The notes beneath the pieces are model-generated. The model was not told the DNA's origin, did no database searches, and saw nothing but the letters and a program-made list of their open reading frames with translations. Both the position numbers and the translations under genes were made by a program. Positions 8,997 to 18,288 of a stretch of 64,000 nucleotides of DNA are shown in pieces. The DNA comes from Phaeovibrio sulfidiphilus. Lineage in GTDB: Bacteria; Pseudomonadota; Alphaproteobacteria; Rhodospirillales; Rhodospirillaceae. Location of the stretch: contig NZ_JACZHT010000006.1 of assembly GCF_014861485.1 (NCBI RefSeq), positions 62,001 through 126,000 of the forward strand. Reading direction: 5' to 3'. Numbering within the stretch: the first letter of the stretch is position 1; each line of letters begins with the position of its first letter.

Positions 8997-11141
8997 ATGA
9001 AGACCTGTTCTTCCCGAGCGGCGAGAGGCACCCGGGAGCCCCGTGGATCCCGAGTGGCCCAGGCCCGTGCAGCCCAGGCGTCCGGGGCCGGTGCCCGTGC
9101 CTGGCAGGCCTGGCAGGCGGTGCTGGCGGAGGATCCGCAGTCGCTGGAGGCCCGGGTCTGCCTTGCGGAGCTGGCCCTTGCACGCCGGGAGGTGCCTCTG
9201 GCCCGGGATCTGGCGCTTCAGGTCCGCGGGGCCGAGCCCGACAACCCCCGGGCAGCCCTGGTTCTGGCCCAGTGTGCACTGGCTGCGAACCGGCCCCGGG
9301 AGGCCCTGGCCGAGGTGGACGGGATTTTGGCCCGCCGCTCCGGCGATGCGCGGGCTCTGGCGTTTCGGGCCTCGCTGCGCCTTGGGGCCGGCGACCTCTC
9401 CGGTGCGGTGCAGGATCTGCGCGCGGCCCTGCGCTCGCGCAAGGATGATCCGTCCCTGCACCTCCAGTTGGGGATCGCCCTTGCCCGCTCCGGCCTGTAT
9501 GACGAGGCCCTGCCCCACTTCAAGCGCGCCTGCCAGCTGGCCCCCGAGGATCCGGGGGTGCACCTGAACCAGGCCCAGGCCTTCCTTGACGCGGGACAGC
9601 CGCAGCGCTCCCTGGCTGCCTCCGCCCGGGCGGTGGCCCTGGCGCCCGGTCTGGCCGGAGCCCATGTGCTTCAGGCCCTCGCGTTCGACCGGCTGGAGAA
9701 TTTCGGGGACGCCCGCCTTGCCTGGGAGCGCGCGCTGAACGCGTCGCCCGACGTGCCCTCGATCCTCAATGATGCGGGCACATTCCTTCACTACGACAAC
9801 GATCCGCAGGCCGCCCTGCCCCTCGTGCGCCGGGCCCTTGAGCTGGCGCCGGATCACCTTGCCTTTCGTGAGAACCTGGTCGCCCAGCTGATGGCGGACA
9901 ACCGCCTGGACGAGGCCGAGCAGGAAACCCGGGACTGGCTGCGGCAGGCCCCGGATTCCGTCGCGGCAGTGCGCACGCTCGGGGATCTCCTGGTGCGCCG
10001 GGGCGAGTTCCGGGACGCGCGTACGCGTCTTTCGGAGGCGCTGGAACGGCACCCGCACGATGACACGCTGGCGGTCGCCTATTCGGCCACATCCCGGTTC
10101 TCGGAGGCGGACGCGACCGCCGATGCCATTCTGGAGCGGGCCCGGCAGGCGTTTCCCGAGCTTGACGGAACACCCGCAGAGCCGGCAGCCACAGCGGATC
10201 TGGCCTACGCGGCAGGGAAAATCCTCGATGACCGGGGCGAGTTCGAGCGGGCGTTCAGCGCCTACCGGATCGCCAACACCCTGCGGGGCCAGGACAATCC
10301 GTTTGATTTCAAGGCATTCGAGTCCCGTTCGGAGCGGGTTCGCGAGGTCTTCACGCCGAAACTGTTCGAGCGCCTCCGGGATATCGGATCCGACTCCGAG
10401 ACCCCGGTTTTCGTGGTGGGGCTGCCCCGCTCGGGAACCACCCTTGTGGAGCAGATCATCGCCAGTCACCCGGACGCCGCCGGAGCCGGGGAACTGTCCC
10501 ACTTCACGCGCTTTGAAAACTCGCTGACCTGGCGGGTGTCCGGCGGGCGGGATCCGTACCCGGACTGTGTCGGTGCCCTCAACGCCGGGACGGTGGAGGC
10601 ATTTGCCCGCTCGGTCCTGGCCACCATGGACCGGGTCTCGGGCGGGGCAAAGCGTGTGGTGGACAAGCTGCCCCACAACGCCCTGCGTCTGGGGCTGGTG
10701 CACGCGGTCTTTCCGAAGGCCCGGATTGTCTGCCTGCGCCGCTCCCTGCCGGACACGTGCCTGTCGATCTACTTCCAGAACTTCACCCACGGCCACGGCT
10801 ATCGTCATGATCTGGAGGTCCTGGGCCGCTATGCGGTCCGGTTCCGGGCCATGATGGACCACTGGCGCGAGGCTCTGCCGGTCCCTGTGTTCGATCTGGA
10901 CTATGCCGCCCTGGTGGCGGATCCGGAGCCCAATGTCCGGGCCCTGCTGGACTATCTGGGCCTTGAGTGGGATCCGCAGGTTCTGTCGTTCCACACCCGG
11001 CGGGACGGACAGGTGGCCACGGCCAGCCGCTGGCAGGTGCGCCAGCCCATCAACACCCGCTCGGTGGAGCGCTGGCGCCGTTACGGATCTGCTTTAGATC
11101 CGCTTCTGAACGTCCTGGAAAAAGAGGGAATTCCGCTCTAG
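8997..11141 (+). CDS. TPR-repeat sulfotransferase family protein
   Basis: 714 residues from the ATG at 8997, chosen because GGAGGAAAAA (8981-8990) is an excellent ribosome site. Residues about 20-440 are tandem tetratricopeptide repeats, with many A-rich 34-residue units such as YDEALPHFKRACQLAPEDP. Residues about 470-690 match the sulfotransferase fold, with the PAPS 5'-phosphosulfate loop FVVGLPRSGTTL (Pro477-Thr482) and a later VCLRRSLPDTCLSIYF segment resembling the 3'-phosphate-binding region. The predicted reaction is transfer of sulfate from PAPS; the acceptor is unknown. No signal peptide is seen, so it is probably cytosolic. Such TPR-sulfotransferases are common in alphaproteobacteria but poorly characterised. 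Confidence 0.88.
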   Translation: MKTCSSRAARGTREPRGSRVAQARAAQASGAGARAWQAWQAVLAEDPQSLEARVCLAELALARREVPLARDLALQVRGAEPDNPRAALVLAQCALAANRPREALAEVDGILARRSGDARALAFRASLRLGAGDLSGAVQDLRAALRSRKDDPSLHLQLGIALARSGLYDEALPHFKRACQLAPEDPGVHLNQAQAFLDAGQPQRSLAASARAVALAPGLAGAHVLQALAFDRLENFGDARLAWERALNASPDVPSILNDAGTFLHYDNDPQAALPLVRRALELAPDHLAFRENLVAQLMADNRLDEAEQETRDWLRQAPDSVAAVRTLGDLLVRRGEFRDARTRLSEALERHPHDDTLAVAYSATSRFSEADATADAILERARQAFPELDGTPAEPAATADLAYAAGKILDDRGEFERAFSAYRIANTLRGQDNPFDFKAFESRSERVREVFTPKLFERLRDIGSDSETPVFVVGLPRSGTTLVEQIIASHPDAAGAGELSHFTRFENSLTWRVSGGRDPYPDCVGALNAGTVEAFARSVLATMDRVSGGAKRVVDKLPHNALRLGLVHAVFPKARIVCLRRSLPDTCLSIYFQNFTHGHGYRHDLEVLGRYAVRFRAMMDHWREALPVPVFDLDYAALVADPEPNVRALLDYLGLEWDPQVLSFHTRRDGQVATASRWQVRQPINTRSVERWRRYGSALDPLLNVLEKEGIPL

Positions 11142-11161
11142 TCCACCCGCTGGCAGAGAAC

Positions 11162-11178
11162 GCCACCGGAGCGGTGGC
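11162..11178 (+). terminator. Hairpin after the TPR-sulfotransferase gene
   Basis: A perfect 7-bp stem (GCCACCG / CGGTGGC) with a GAG loop, 20 bases after the stop codon. There is no U-tract, so it may only stabilise the mRNA 3' end. Confidence 0.3.
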
Positions 11179-11240
11179 ACAAGCGGCAGGGCGGGGCCGG
11201 GACACCGGTTCCCCAGGGCGCGCACGTAATACCGGGAGCA

Positions 11241-11275
11241 AAAAAAGCCCCGGTCCGAAGGGGATCCGGACCGGG
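11241..11275 (-). terminator. Rho-independent terminator of serA
   Basis: A 9-bp stem (CCCGGTCCG / CGGACCGGG, 11249-11275) with a 9-base loop. On the minus strand it is followed by a run of Ts (the A-run at 11240-11246 on plus). It lies 33 bases beyond the serA stop. Confidence 0.9.
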
Positions 11276-11308
11276 ACACGAGAGAGGCGACAGGGGGACA
11301 GCCCCTGA

Positions 11309-12886
11309 TCAGAACGCGAGCGCCTTGACCTGCACCACGTTGGGGATCTTCGCAACCTGCTCGAGGACTTCGGCACCGACGGGGCCGTCGACCTGCACCA
11401 GGCTGAGGGAGCGGCCACCAACGGCTTCCCGGCCCAGGTTGAACGAGGCAATGTTGATGTTGGCCTCGCCCAGGACCGTGCCCAGACGTCCGATGAAGCC
11501 CGGCTTGTCCTCGTTGATCACGAACAGCATGTTCGGGCCAAGCTCGGCCTCGACGGCGATGCCGTTGATGTCCACGACGCGCGGCAGGTCGCCGCCCAGA
11601 AGGGCTCCGGCGATGGAGCGGGTCTGGTTCTCGCTGACCACCTGAACGCGGATCATGTTCGAGTAGTTCCCGGCACGATCGCTGACGGTTTCCTTGACCT
11701 CGATGTTGCGCTCGCGGGCAATGACGGGCGCGTTGACCATGTTCACTGAGTCCGTGATCGGGGACAGGATGCCCTGGATGAGCACCGCCGTCAGGGGCTT
11801 GGTGTTCAGGCGGGCCACGTCACCGGAGTACTCGATGTGGATGGACTTCAAAGAGGTCTGGGTGATCTGGCCGGTGAACCCGCCCAGCTGGCGGCACAGG
11901 CCCATGTACGGACGCAGGCGGGGCGCCTCCTCGGCGGAGACCGCCGGGGTGTTCAGGGCGTTGGTCACCGCGCCGGTCATCAGGAAGTCGGCAATCTGCT
12001 CGGCGACCTGAAGGGCCACGTTCTCCTGCGCCTCGGTGGTGGAGGCCCCCAGGTGCGGGGTGCAGATCACGTTGTCGAACTGGAACAGCGGGTTGTCACG
12101 GGCGGGCTCGACCTCGAACACGTCCAGGGCGGCGCCGGCCACATGTCCGCTTTCGAGAGCCGCCTTCAGGGCCGCCTCGTCCACCAGACCGCCACGGGCG
12201 CAGTTGATGATGCGCACGCCCTTCTTCATGACGGACATGGCCCGGGCGTCGATGATGTTTTTCGTCTTCTCGGTCAGCGGCGTGTGAAGCGTGATGAAGT
12301 CCGCGCGCTTCAGAAGATCCTCAAGCTCGACCTTCTCCACACCCAGGCTGACAGCCCGCTCGGGGGAAAGGAACGGGTCGAAGGCAATGACGCGCATCTG
12401 CAGGCCAATGGCACGGCTGGCCACGATGGAGCCGATGTTGCCGCAGCCGATCACGCCCAGAACCTTGTTCGTCACCTCGACGCCCATGAAGCGGTTCTTC
12501 TCCCACTTCCCGGCCTTGGTGGACTCGGATGCGGTGGGGATGTCACGCGCGAGGGACATCATCATGGCAATGGCGTGCTCGGCGGTGGTGATCGCGTTGC
12601 CGAACGGCGTGTTCATCACCACGACGCCCTTCTGGGTGGCGACGGGAATATCCACGTTGTCGACGCCGATACCGGCCCGGCCGACGACCTTCAGGTTGGT
12701 GGCGGCCTCGAGAACCGCAGCGGTGACCTTGGTGGCCGAGCGGATGGCCAGGCCGTCGTACTCGCCGATGACGGAAATGAGCTCTTCCGGGGTCATCCCG
12801 GTCTTGACGTCAACTTCAAGGCCGCGATTTTTGAAAATCTCAACGGCCGTCGGGCTAAGCTTGTCGCTTACCAGAACCTTGGGCAT
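11309..12886 (-). CDS. serA: D-3-phosphoglycerate dehydrogenase
   Basis: 525 residues from the ATG at 12886, preceded by AAGGAGAGG. It catalyses the first step of serine synthesis, 3-phosphoglycerate to 3-phosphohydroxypyruvate with NAD. The N-terminal substrate domain is followed by the Rossmann motif GCGNIG (147-152), the catalytic Arg region NCARGGLVDE and the catalytic His in CTPHLGAST. The length and C-terminal part show the long form, with an intervening ASB domain and a terminal ACT domain (about 450-525, FVINEDKPGFIGRLGTVLG) typical of allosteric serine feedback. It lies 86 bases downstream of serC on the same strand, so the two pathway steps are co-transcribed. Confidence 0.97.
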   Translation of the reverse strand: MPKVLVSDKLSPTAVEIFKNRGLEVDVKTGMTPEELISVIGEYDGLAIRSATKVTAAVLEAATNLKVVGRAGIGVDNVDIPVATQKGVVVMNTPFGNAITTAEHAIAMMMSLARDIPTASESTKAGKWEKNRFMGVEVTNKVLGVIGCGNIGSIVASRAIGLQMRVIAFDPFLSPERAVSLGVEKVELEDLLKRADFITLHTPLTEKTKNIIDARAMSVMKKGVRIINCARGGLVDEAALKAALESGHVAGAALDVFEVEPARDNPLFQFDNVICTPHLGASTTEAQENVALQVAEQIADFLMTGAVTNALNTPAVSAEEAPRLRPYMGLCRQLGGFTGQITQTSLKSIHIEYSGDVARLNTKPLTAVLIQGILSPITDSVNMVNAPVIARERNIEVKETVSDRAGNYSNMIRVQVVSENQTRSIAGALLGGDLPRVVDINGIAVEAELGPNMLFVINEDKPGFIGRLGTVLGEANINIASFNLGREAVGGRSLSLVQVDGPVGAEVLEQVAKIPNVVQVKALAF

Positions 12887-12972
12887 AACGCCTCTCCTTG
12901 GGAAATCGGAAATATGTCCTGCTTTGAAAAGCGGATTCCCCCCCGCCCCGCGGGGAGAGGGGGACAAACCGG

Positions 12973-14142
12973 TCAGCCGGCGAATTCCGCCTTGGCGGTC
13001 TCGTAGGCCCACTCGATCCAGGGCAGCAGGGCTGCCATGTCCGAGGCCTCGACAGTGCCACCACCCCACAGGCGCAGGCCCGGAGGAGCGTCACGGTAGG
13101 ACCCGATGTCGTAGGCCACGCCTTCCTTGTCCAGGAGCGAGGCGATTTTCTTCGCCGCCTTCGCCTGATCGTCAGCGGACAGGGCGGTGAACCAGTCTGC
13201 CACGACTTTCAGGCAGATGGAGGTGCAGGAACGCACGGCCTTGTCTTCCGCGAGGAAGTCGATCCAGTCGGTTTTCGCGACCCACTTTTCCACCTCGGCC
13301 AGGTTGGCCTCGCAGCGGCGGCGAAGGCCGGCCGCGCCACCGATGGTCTCGACCCACTTCAGGGCGTCGATGGCGTCCTCGACGACCAGCATCGAGGGGG
13401 TGTTGATGGTCTCGCCCTTGAAGATGCCCTCGATCAGCTTCCCGCCCTTGGTCATGCGGAACAGCTTCGGCATGGGCCAAGAGGGGGTGTAGCTCTCGAG
13501 ACGCTCCACCGCGCGGGGCGACAGGATCAGGATGCCGTGCTGGGCCTCGCCGCCCAAGACCTTCTGCCAGGAGTAGGTCACCGCGTCGAGCTTGGACCAG
13601 TCCATGTCCATCGCAAAGGCGGAGGACGTGGCGTCACAGATCGTCAGTCCCTTGCGGTCGGCCGGGATCCAGTCGGCGTTAGGAACGCAGACGCCGGAGG
13701 TGGTGCCGTTCCAGGTGAAGACGACATCGCGCTCGAAATCGACCTGGGACAGGTCCGGAAGCTGGCCGTAGGGCGCCTCCATGGTGCGGACGTCCTTGAT
13801 CTTCAGCTGCTTGACGATGTCCGTAACCCAGCCGGAGCCGAAGCTCTCCCAGGCCAGCACGTCAACACCGCGGGGCCCCAGGAGGGACCACAGGGCCATC
13901 TCCACAGCACCCGTGTCGGACGCGGCGACGACACCGATACGGTAGTCGTCGGGCAGTCCAAGAAGGGCGCGCTGGCGGTCGAGGACCTCAGCGAGTCTTT
14001 CTTTTCCGGGTTTTGCGCGGTGGGAACGTCCGACAAGCGCGCTCTCAAGAGCGGCGGGGGTCCAGCCGGGGCGCTTTGCGCAAGGGCCGGACGAAAAGTT
14101 CGGATTCATCGGCCGGGTGGCCGGTTTCGTAATCTCTGCCAT
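12973..14142 (-). CDS. serC: Phosphoserine aminotransferase
   Basis: 389 residues from the ATG at 14142, with GGAAGGGAG about 8 bases upstream. This class V PLP-dependent aminotransferase makes O-phosphoserine from 3-phosphohydroxypyruvate and glutamate. The probable PLP lysine is Lys194 in [11 protein letters not shown], and the cofactor-binding Asp is in [12 protein letters not shown] (about 168-179). The NPNFSSGP start and overall sequence match the alphaproteobacterial/archaeal SerC subtype rather than the E. coli one. It is directly upstream of serA, giving a serCA unit; serB is not in the window. Confidence 0.96.
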   Translation of the reverse strand: MAEITKPATRPMNPNFSSGPCAKRPGWTPAALESALVGRSHRAKPGKERLAEVLDRQRALLGLPDDYRIGVVAASDTGAVEMALWSLLGPRGVDVLAWESFGSGWVTDIVKQLKIKDVRTMEAPYGQLPDLSQVDFERDVVFTWNGTTSGVCVPNADWIPADRKGLTICDATSSAFAMDMDWSKLDAVTYSWQKVLGGEAQHGILILSPRAVERLESYTPSWPMPKLFRMTKGGKLIEGIFKGETINTPSMLVVEDAIDALKWVETIGGAAGLRRRCEANLAEVEKWVAKTDWIDFLAEDKAVRSCTSICLKVVADWFTALSADDQAKAAKKIASLLDKEGVAYDIGSYRDAPPGLRLWGGGTVEASDMAALLPWIEWAYETAKAEFAG

Positions 14143-14202
14143 GAGTGTACTCCCTTCCTCACAGAAGGGCAGCGATCCATTGGGGGATCGTGGCCCGGCA
14201 CC

Positions 14203-14232
14203 GTGATACGTCGGGGAGCCGGCCCCGGTCAA
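14203..14232 (-). promoter_or_regulatory. Candidate serC promoter
   Basis: On the minus strand TTGACC (14227-14232) is followed after 18 bases by TATCAC (14203-14208), about 60 bases before the serC ATG. The -10 match is only partial, so this is tentative. Confidence 0.3.
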
Positions 14233-14388
14233 CCGGATTTTGCGGCCCTCCGGAAAAATCTAAATTTTGTCGCAATTTGGGGTATTATCCTTTCAGGACG
14301 GGTCGGGTTCACGGAATTTAAACGCTCTGTGTTGGACAGTGGTCCCAGCCGTTCCCTCTCCCATCTGACTGTCCGGGTGATCGCTGTC

Positions 14389-15117
14389 ATGCAAGGCATT
14401 CCTACAAACGACTCCGAAGCCGCCGCCCCGGGGCATGACCCGCTCCAGGATATCCCGCTGACGCCGGAGCAACTGCGCGCGCGCATGCTGGCCGAGCTCA
14501 GGAAGCGCGGCGTGTTCGACAAGGCGGTGCTCGAGGCTCTGGACTCGGTTCCCCGGGAGCTCTTCGTGGCCCAGCCCTTTGCAAAGCGGGCCTTTGAGAA
14601 CACCGCCCTGCCCATCGGCTGCGGGCAGACCATCTCCCAGCCGCTTGTGGTGGGTCTCATGACCCAGGCCCTCGACCTTTCGGACCGCCACAAGGTGCTG
14701 GAGATCGGCACCGGGTGCGGCTACCAGACGGCCGTGCTGTCACGGCTGTGCCGGCGGGTGTACTCCATCGAGCGCCACGCGCCCCTTCTTGAGGAGGCGC
14801 TCTACCGTTTCCATGCCCTGAAGCTGCGCAACATCGTGGCTATGGAGGGGGACGGATACCGGGGCTGGCCCGAGCAGGCCCCGTTTGAGCGGATCATGGT
14901 TACCGCGGCCGCGCCCGATATCCCGCGCTCCCTTGTGGAGCACCTGGCGGTGGGCGGCCTGATGATCCTGCCGGTGGGAGTCCACGAGGACGACCAGTAC
15001 GTGGTCCGCGTCCGGAAGCTCTCGACCCACATCCAGACGGAAACCCTTTTCCCCGTGCGCTTTGTACCCATGGTGGAGGGCCTGCCTCCGCGTTGCACTC
15101 TGGGGCCCCAGTCCTAG
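14389..15117 (+). CDS. pcm: Protein-L-isoaspartate O-methyltransferase
   Basis: 242 residues from the ATG at 14389; an in-frame GTG at 14377 is an alternative. The enzyme methylates L-isoaspartyl residues in aged proteins using S-adenosylmethionine, starting their repair. The SAM-binding motif VLEIGTGCGYQTAVL lies at about 102-116. The PCMT signature region GCGQTISQP (about 80-88) and the post-motif APDIPRSLVEHL are present. The N-terminal about 35 residues are variable. It is divergent from serC, with a 246-base intergenic region that is locally AT-rich around 14250-14290. A 495-base gap follows before the convergent helicase gene. Confidence 0.94.
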   Translation: MQGIPTNDSEAAAPGHDPLQDIPLTPEQLRARMLAELRKRGVFDKAVLEALDSVPRELFVAQPFAKRAFENTALPIGCGQTISQPLVVGLMTQALDLSDRHKVLEIGTGCGYQTAVLSRLCRRVYSIERHAPLLEEALYRFHALKLRNIVAMEGDGYRGWPEQAPFERIMVTAAAPDIPRSLVEHLAVGGLMILPVGVHEDDQYVVRVRKLSTHIQTETLFPVRFVPMVEGLPPRCTLGPQS

Positions 15118-15473
15118 GTCATCCCCGTCCCGCAAAGTGCCGACGACGGCCCGCGACGGGCTGGGCTGATTTGCCCGGAGCCGCCTGCAGCGAACGGCGC
15201 GGACGCCACCGGCTCCGAAAACCGTACCCTTGGCAGGCAAAAGGTCGGGGCCGACTGATCGGATTGCCCCCCGGTGGCCCGCATGGCGTGTGAAAGCCCC
15301 GGAACGGCCTGACGTGCTCCCTGCTTTCTCGAAGGGTGCCCGGATCCGGGGTGACAGGGCGCCCTGCAGTGCTCGCCTCCCCCCATACACGTGTTGTCCT
15401 TCAGCCCCCCGGCCGTGTCACGCCCCCGGGTACCCCCGTGGCGCGGTCCTCCGGTCCGGCTGCGGGGTGTCCG
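15118..15473. other. Intergenic stretch between pcm and the DEAD-box gene
   Basis: About 355 bases with no convincing coding frame, RNA gene or repeat. The helicase terminator lies at its right end. Confidence 0.5.
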
Positions 15474-15508
15474 AAAAACAGAAACAGGCCCCGCTTGAGC
15501 GGGGCCTG
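15474..15508 (-). terminator. Rho-independent terminator of the DEAD-box helicase gene
   Basis: A perfect 10-bp stem (CAGGCCCCGC / GCGGGGCCTG, 15485-15508) with a TTGA loop. On the minus strand it is followed by TTTCTGTTTTTC. It is 105 bases past the helicase stop. Confidence 0.85.
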
Positions 15509-15613
15509 CTGATCTGTATTCCCTGAATACGCCGGACCCGCGGCGGGTCAGGCGAAGTTACCGGGTGCCCGTCGGCCCTGCCCGTCTCCGGTCGGGGGCC
15601 GCAGGTGCTGCGC

Positions 15614-17998
15614 TCAGGCGCCGCTGTCCGGTGTCTCGGACGGGGCCGCGTCGGTGGCAGGCGTCCCGGCTGCAGAAGCATCCGCGCCCGGCGCGGGAGC
15701 TTCCGAGGCCTCCGCCTCTTCAGCCTTCTTGCGGCGGGGAGAGGCACGCCGGGTGGCGGGCTTCTTGGCCGGGGGGGCTTCCCCGGCACCCTCTTCCGCC
15801 GGAGCGGCCTTGCGGCGCGTGCGGGTTGCTGGCTTTTTCACCGGCTCGGCCGGGGCCTCATCCGAGGGAGCATCCGTCGCCGCCGCATCGGTCGCGGGCG
15901 CGTCCGTTGCCACGGGCTCGGCCGCGGTGTCATCCGTTTTTGCCGCTGCCGCCTTTTTTGTCCGGGGCGTGGCCGGGGCCTTCTTTGCCGGAGCCTTGCG
16001 GCGCGTTGCCGCCTTCTTGGGCGCAGGCGCGTCAGTCCCGTCGGCGGCGGCAGCTTCGGTGCTCACGTCACCGGCAGCCGGCGCATCACCCTCCGGTGCG
16101 CCGGAGACCGGGGCACTGTCCCCTTCCGACGCCGGGGCCGACGATACAGCCGCAGTGTCCGCTTCCCCGGAGGCCGGAGCCGGCTGGGACGCATCCTGTG
16201 CCGCGACCTCGGTACCCCGGTCATTCGAGGCTTCGGCAGCTACCACGGACGGTGCCGCGTCCGGCTGGTCGCCGCTCGCCGCGTCAGCGCTGTTTGCTGC
16301 AGCGCCGTCCGCACCCGCCGGAGCTTCCGTCCCGTCCTGGGCCTCACCGGTGAGCGCCTCTTTGCCGGCGGCATCCTCCTTGCGCGAGCGGGAGCGCCTG
16401 CGCGGCTCCTTCTTCCGGCTGGAGGCCTTGCGTCCGGACGCGCTGTCCGATCCGGCGGCGGCTTTGGGATCCTCGGACAGGACGATGTCCTCATCCTCGG
16501 CCGCGGCCAGCAGAAGCTCCTCCGCCTCGTCAATCTCCGGAGCCACAACGGGCTCCAGGATGAACGCGGGAGTGAAGCCGCCGAAGCCGATCGCATTGTC
16601 GTCGATGGGCATTTCCATCACTTCGGACTGGGGGTTGTCCCGCCAGCGTTTCTGATGGCGCCCCTGGGAGCGGCCCGGGCCACCGGCAGGCTCGGAGCTG
16701 CGGCGCTCATCGCGGGCCGCCGGCTGCGAGGACTCGGGCGCCGCTGTTGCGGAAGCTGCCGGAGCCGCGCGTTCCCGTCCGCCCTGGGAGCGGGAGTTTC
16801 GCGAGCGCGACTTGCCGTTGCGGCCACCCTTTGCGGGGGCCTCATCCTCAGTGCCGCTGCCCTCCAGATCCGGAGCCGCAAACCCCTCCAGGTTCACCCG
16901 CGGAATCGGGTTGCCCAGAAGTTCCTCGATGGCGACCACAAGCTTGCGGTCTGCCGGGCTGGCAATGGTGAAAGCCGAGCCCTTGCGCCCCGCCCGGCCC
17001 GTCCGGCCGATCCGGTGGACATAGTCCTCCGAGTGGATGGGCACATCAAAGTTGAACACGTGACTGACGTCGCTGATGTCGATTCCCCGCGCGGCCACGT
17101 CCGAGCACACCAGCAGGGCGACCTCGCCGTTCTTGAAGCGCTCCAGGCGCTCGGTGCGCAGATACTGGGGCATGTCACCGTGCAGGGCGACGGCGTCAAA
17201 ACCGTGCTTCGACAGGGAGCGGTTCAGAATGTCCACATCGCGCTTGCGGTTGCAGAAAATGAACGCGTTGGTGACTTCCTCGCGGCGCAGCAGGTTGCGC
17301 AGCGCCTCGCGCTTGTCATTGGAGGGGACCACCACAAGCGACTGGTCCACCAGCTCGGCGGCTTTCTGGGTGGGCTCGATGCGGATCTCCACCGGGTCGG
17401 TCAGGAAGGCATCGGCAAGCCGCTTGATTTCCTTGTCCATGGTGGCGGAGAAAAACAGCGTCTGGCGGCGGGCCGGCAGAAGCGAGACAATCCGCTCCAC
17501 ATCCGGAATGAAGCCCATGTCCAGCATGCGGTCCGCCTCGTCGATCACCAGCAGGCGCACGTCGCGCAGCAAGATCGCCCCGCGCTCGAACAGGTCCAGC
17601 AGGCGGCCCGGCGTGGCAATCAGGATGTCCACGCCCTTGTCCAGGATCTTCTGCTGGTCGCCAAGGGACTCCCCGCCGATCAGAAGGGCAAGGGACAGCT
17701 TGTGGTACTTGCTGTAAAGGAGGGCGTTGTCCGCAACCTGAGAGGCCAGCTCGCGGGTCGGAGCCAGCACAAGGGAGCGGGGCATGCGCGCCTTCGCCCG
17801 CCCGCTCGACAGGATTTCGATCATGGGCAGCGTGAAGGAGGCCGTCTTTCCGGTTCCCGTCTGGGCAATACCCAGCACATCGCGTCGAGCCATGACGTGG
17901 GGAATCGCCATTCTCTGAATGGGGGTCGGTTCCTCGTAGCCAACGTCTTCAAGGGCTCTCAAGGTATCGGGGCTGAGACCGAGATCAGCAAAAAGCAT
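15614..17998 (-). CDS. DEAD-box ATP-dependent RNA helicase with long Ala/Lys-rich tail
   Basis: 794 residues. The helicase core occupies about 1-370 with a complete motif set: Q-motif EPTPIQ (23-28), AQTGTGKT (45-52), APTRELA, DEAD at 153-156, SAT at 184-186 and HRIGRTGRAGR (328-338). It resembles the RhlE group, which acts in ribosome assembly and RNA remodelling. Residues about 375-794 are low-complexity. An acidic, Ala/Ser-rich stretch is followed by a basic part with repeated KKPATR/KAPAKKAP-like units similar to histone H1 tails. This tail is far longer than in most RhlE proteins (usually 400-500 residues total). It probably binds nucleic acid or drives condensation, which is inference. 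Confidence 0.92.
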   Translation of the reverse strand: MLFADLGLSPDTLRALEDVGYEEPTPIQRMAIPHVMARRDVLGIAQTGTGKTASFTLPMIEILSSGRAKARMPRSLVLAPTRELASQVADNALLYSKYHKLSLALLIGGESLGDQQKILDKGVDILIATPGRLLDLFERGAILLRDVRLLVIDEADRMLDMGFIPDVERIVSLLPARRQTLFFSATMDKEIKRLADAFLTDPVEIRIEPTQKAAELVDQSLVVVPSNDKREALRNLLRREEVTNAFIFCNRKRDVDILNRSLSKHGFDAVALHGDMPQYLRTERLERFKNGEVALLVCSDVAARGIDISDVSHVFNFDVPIHSEDYVHRIGRTGRAGRKGSAFTIASPADRKLVVAIEELLGNPIPRVNLEGFAAPDLEGSGTEDEAPAKGGRNGKSRSRNSRSQGGRERAAPAASATAAPESSQPAARDERRSSEPAGGPGRSQGRHQKRWRDNPQSEVMEMPIDDNAIGFGGFTPAFILEPVVAPEIDEAEELLLAAAEDEDIVLSEDPKAAAGSDSASGRKASSRKKEPRRRSRSRKEDAAGKEALTGEAQDGTEAPAGADGAAANSADAASGDQPDAAPSVVAAEASNDRGTEVAAQDASQPAPASGEADTAAVSSAPASEGDSAPVSGAPEGDAPAAGDVSTEAAAADGTDAPAPKKAATRRKAPAKKAPATPRTKKAAAAKTDDTAAEPVATDAPATDAAATDAPSDEAPAEPVKKPATRTRRKAAPAEEGAGEAPPAKKPATRRASPRRKKAEEAEASEAPAPGADASAAGTPATDAAPSETPDSGA

Positions 17999-18288
17999 GC
18001 GTCAGTTTTCCCGGAAGTTCACAGGGGGCGCAAAAGGTGCGCAAAAGGGGTCGCCCGAAAGGATCGCGGACGACAGAACCCGCGCCACTATATCCCCACA
18101 CGGGGGTCTGTCAATGTTTAGCCCGCCAAAACAAAAGAAAAAAGGTGGAAGGACAACGTCTGCGTCCTGTTAAAGCGGGAACAGTGGCGCAACGGCCGGT
18201 TTTTGCCCCCGTTTCTGTCGGGCCGGACACGGCTGTCTGCCGGAGCCGGGCCGGGAGGCTGCCCCGTGCGCGCTCCGGGCCGTCCTGA

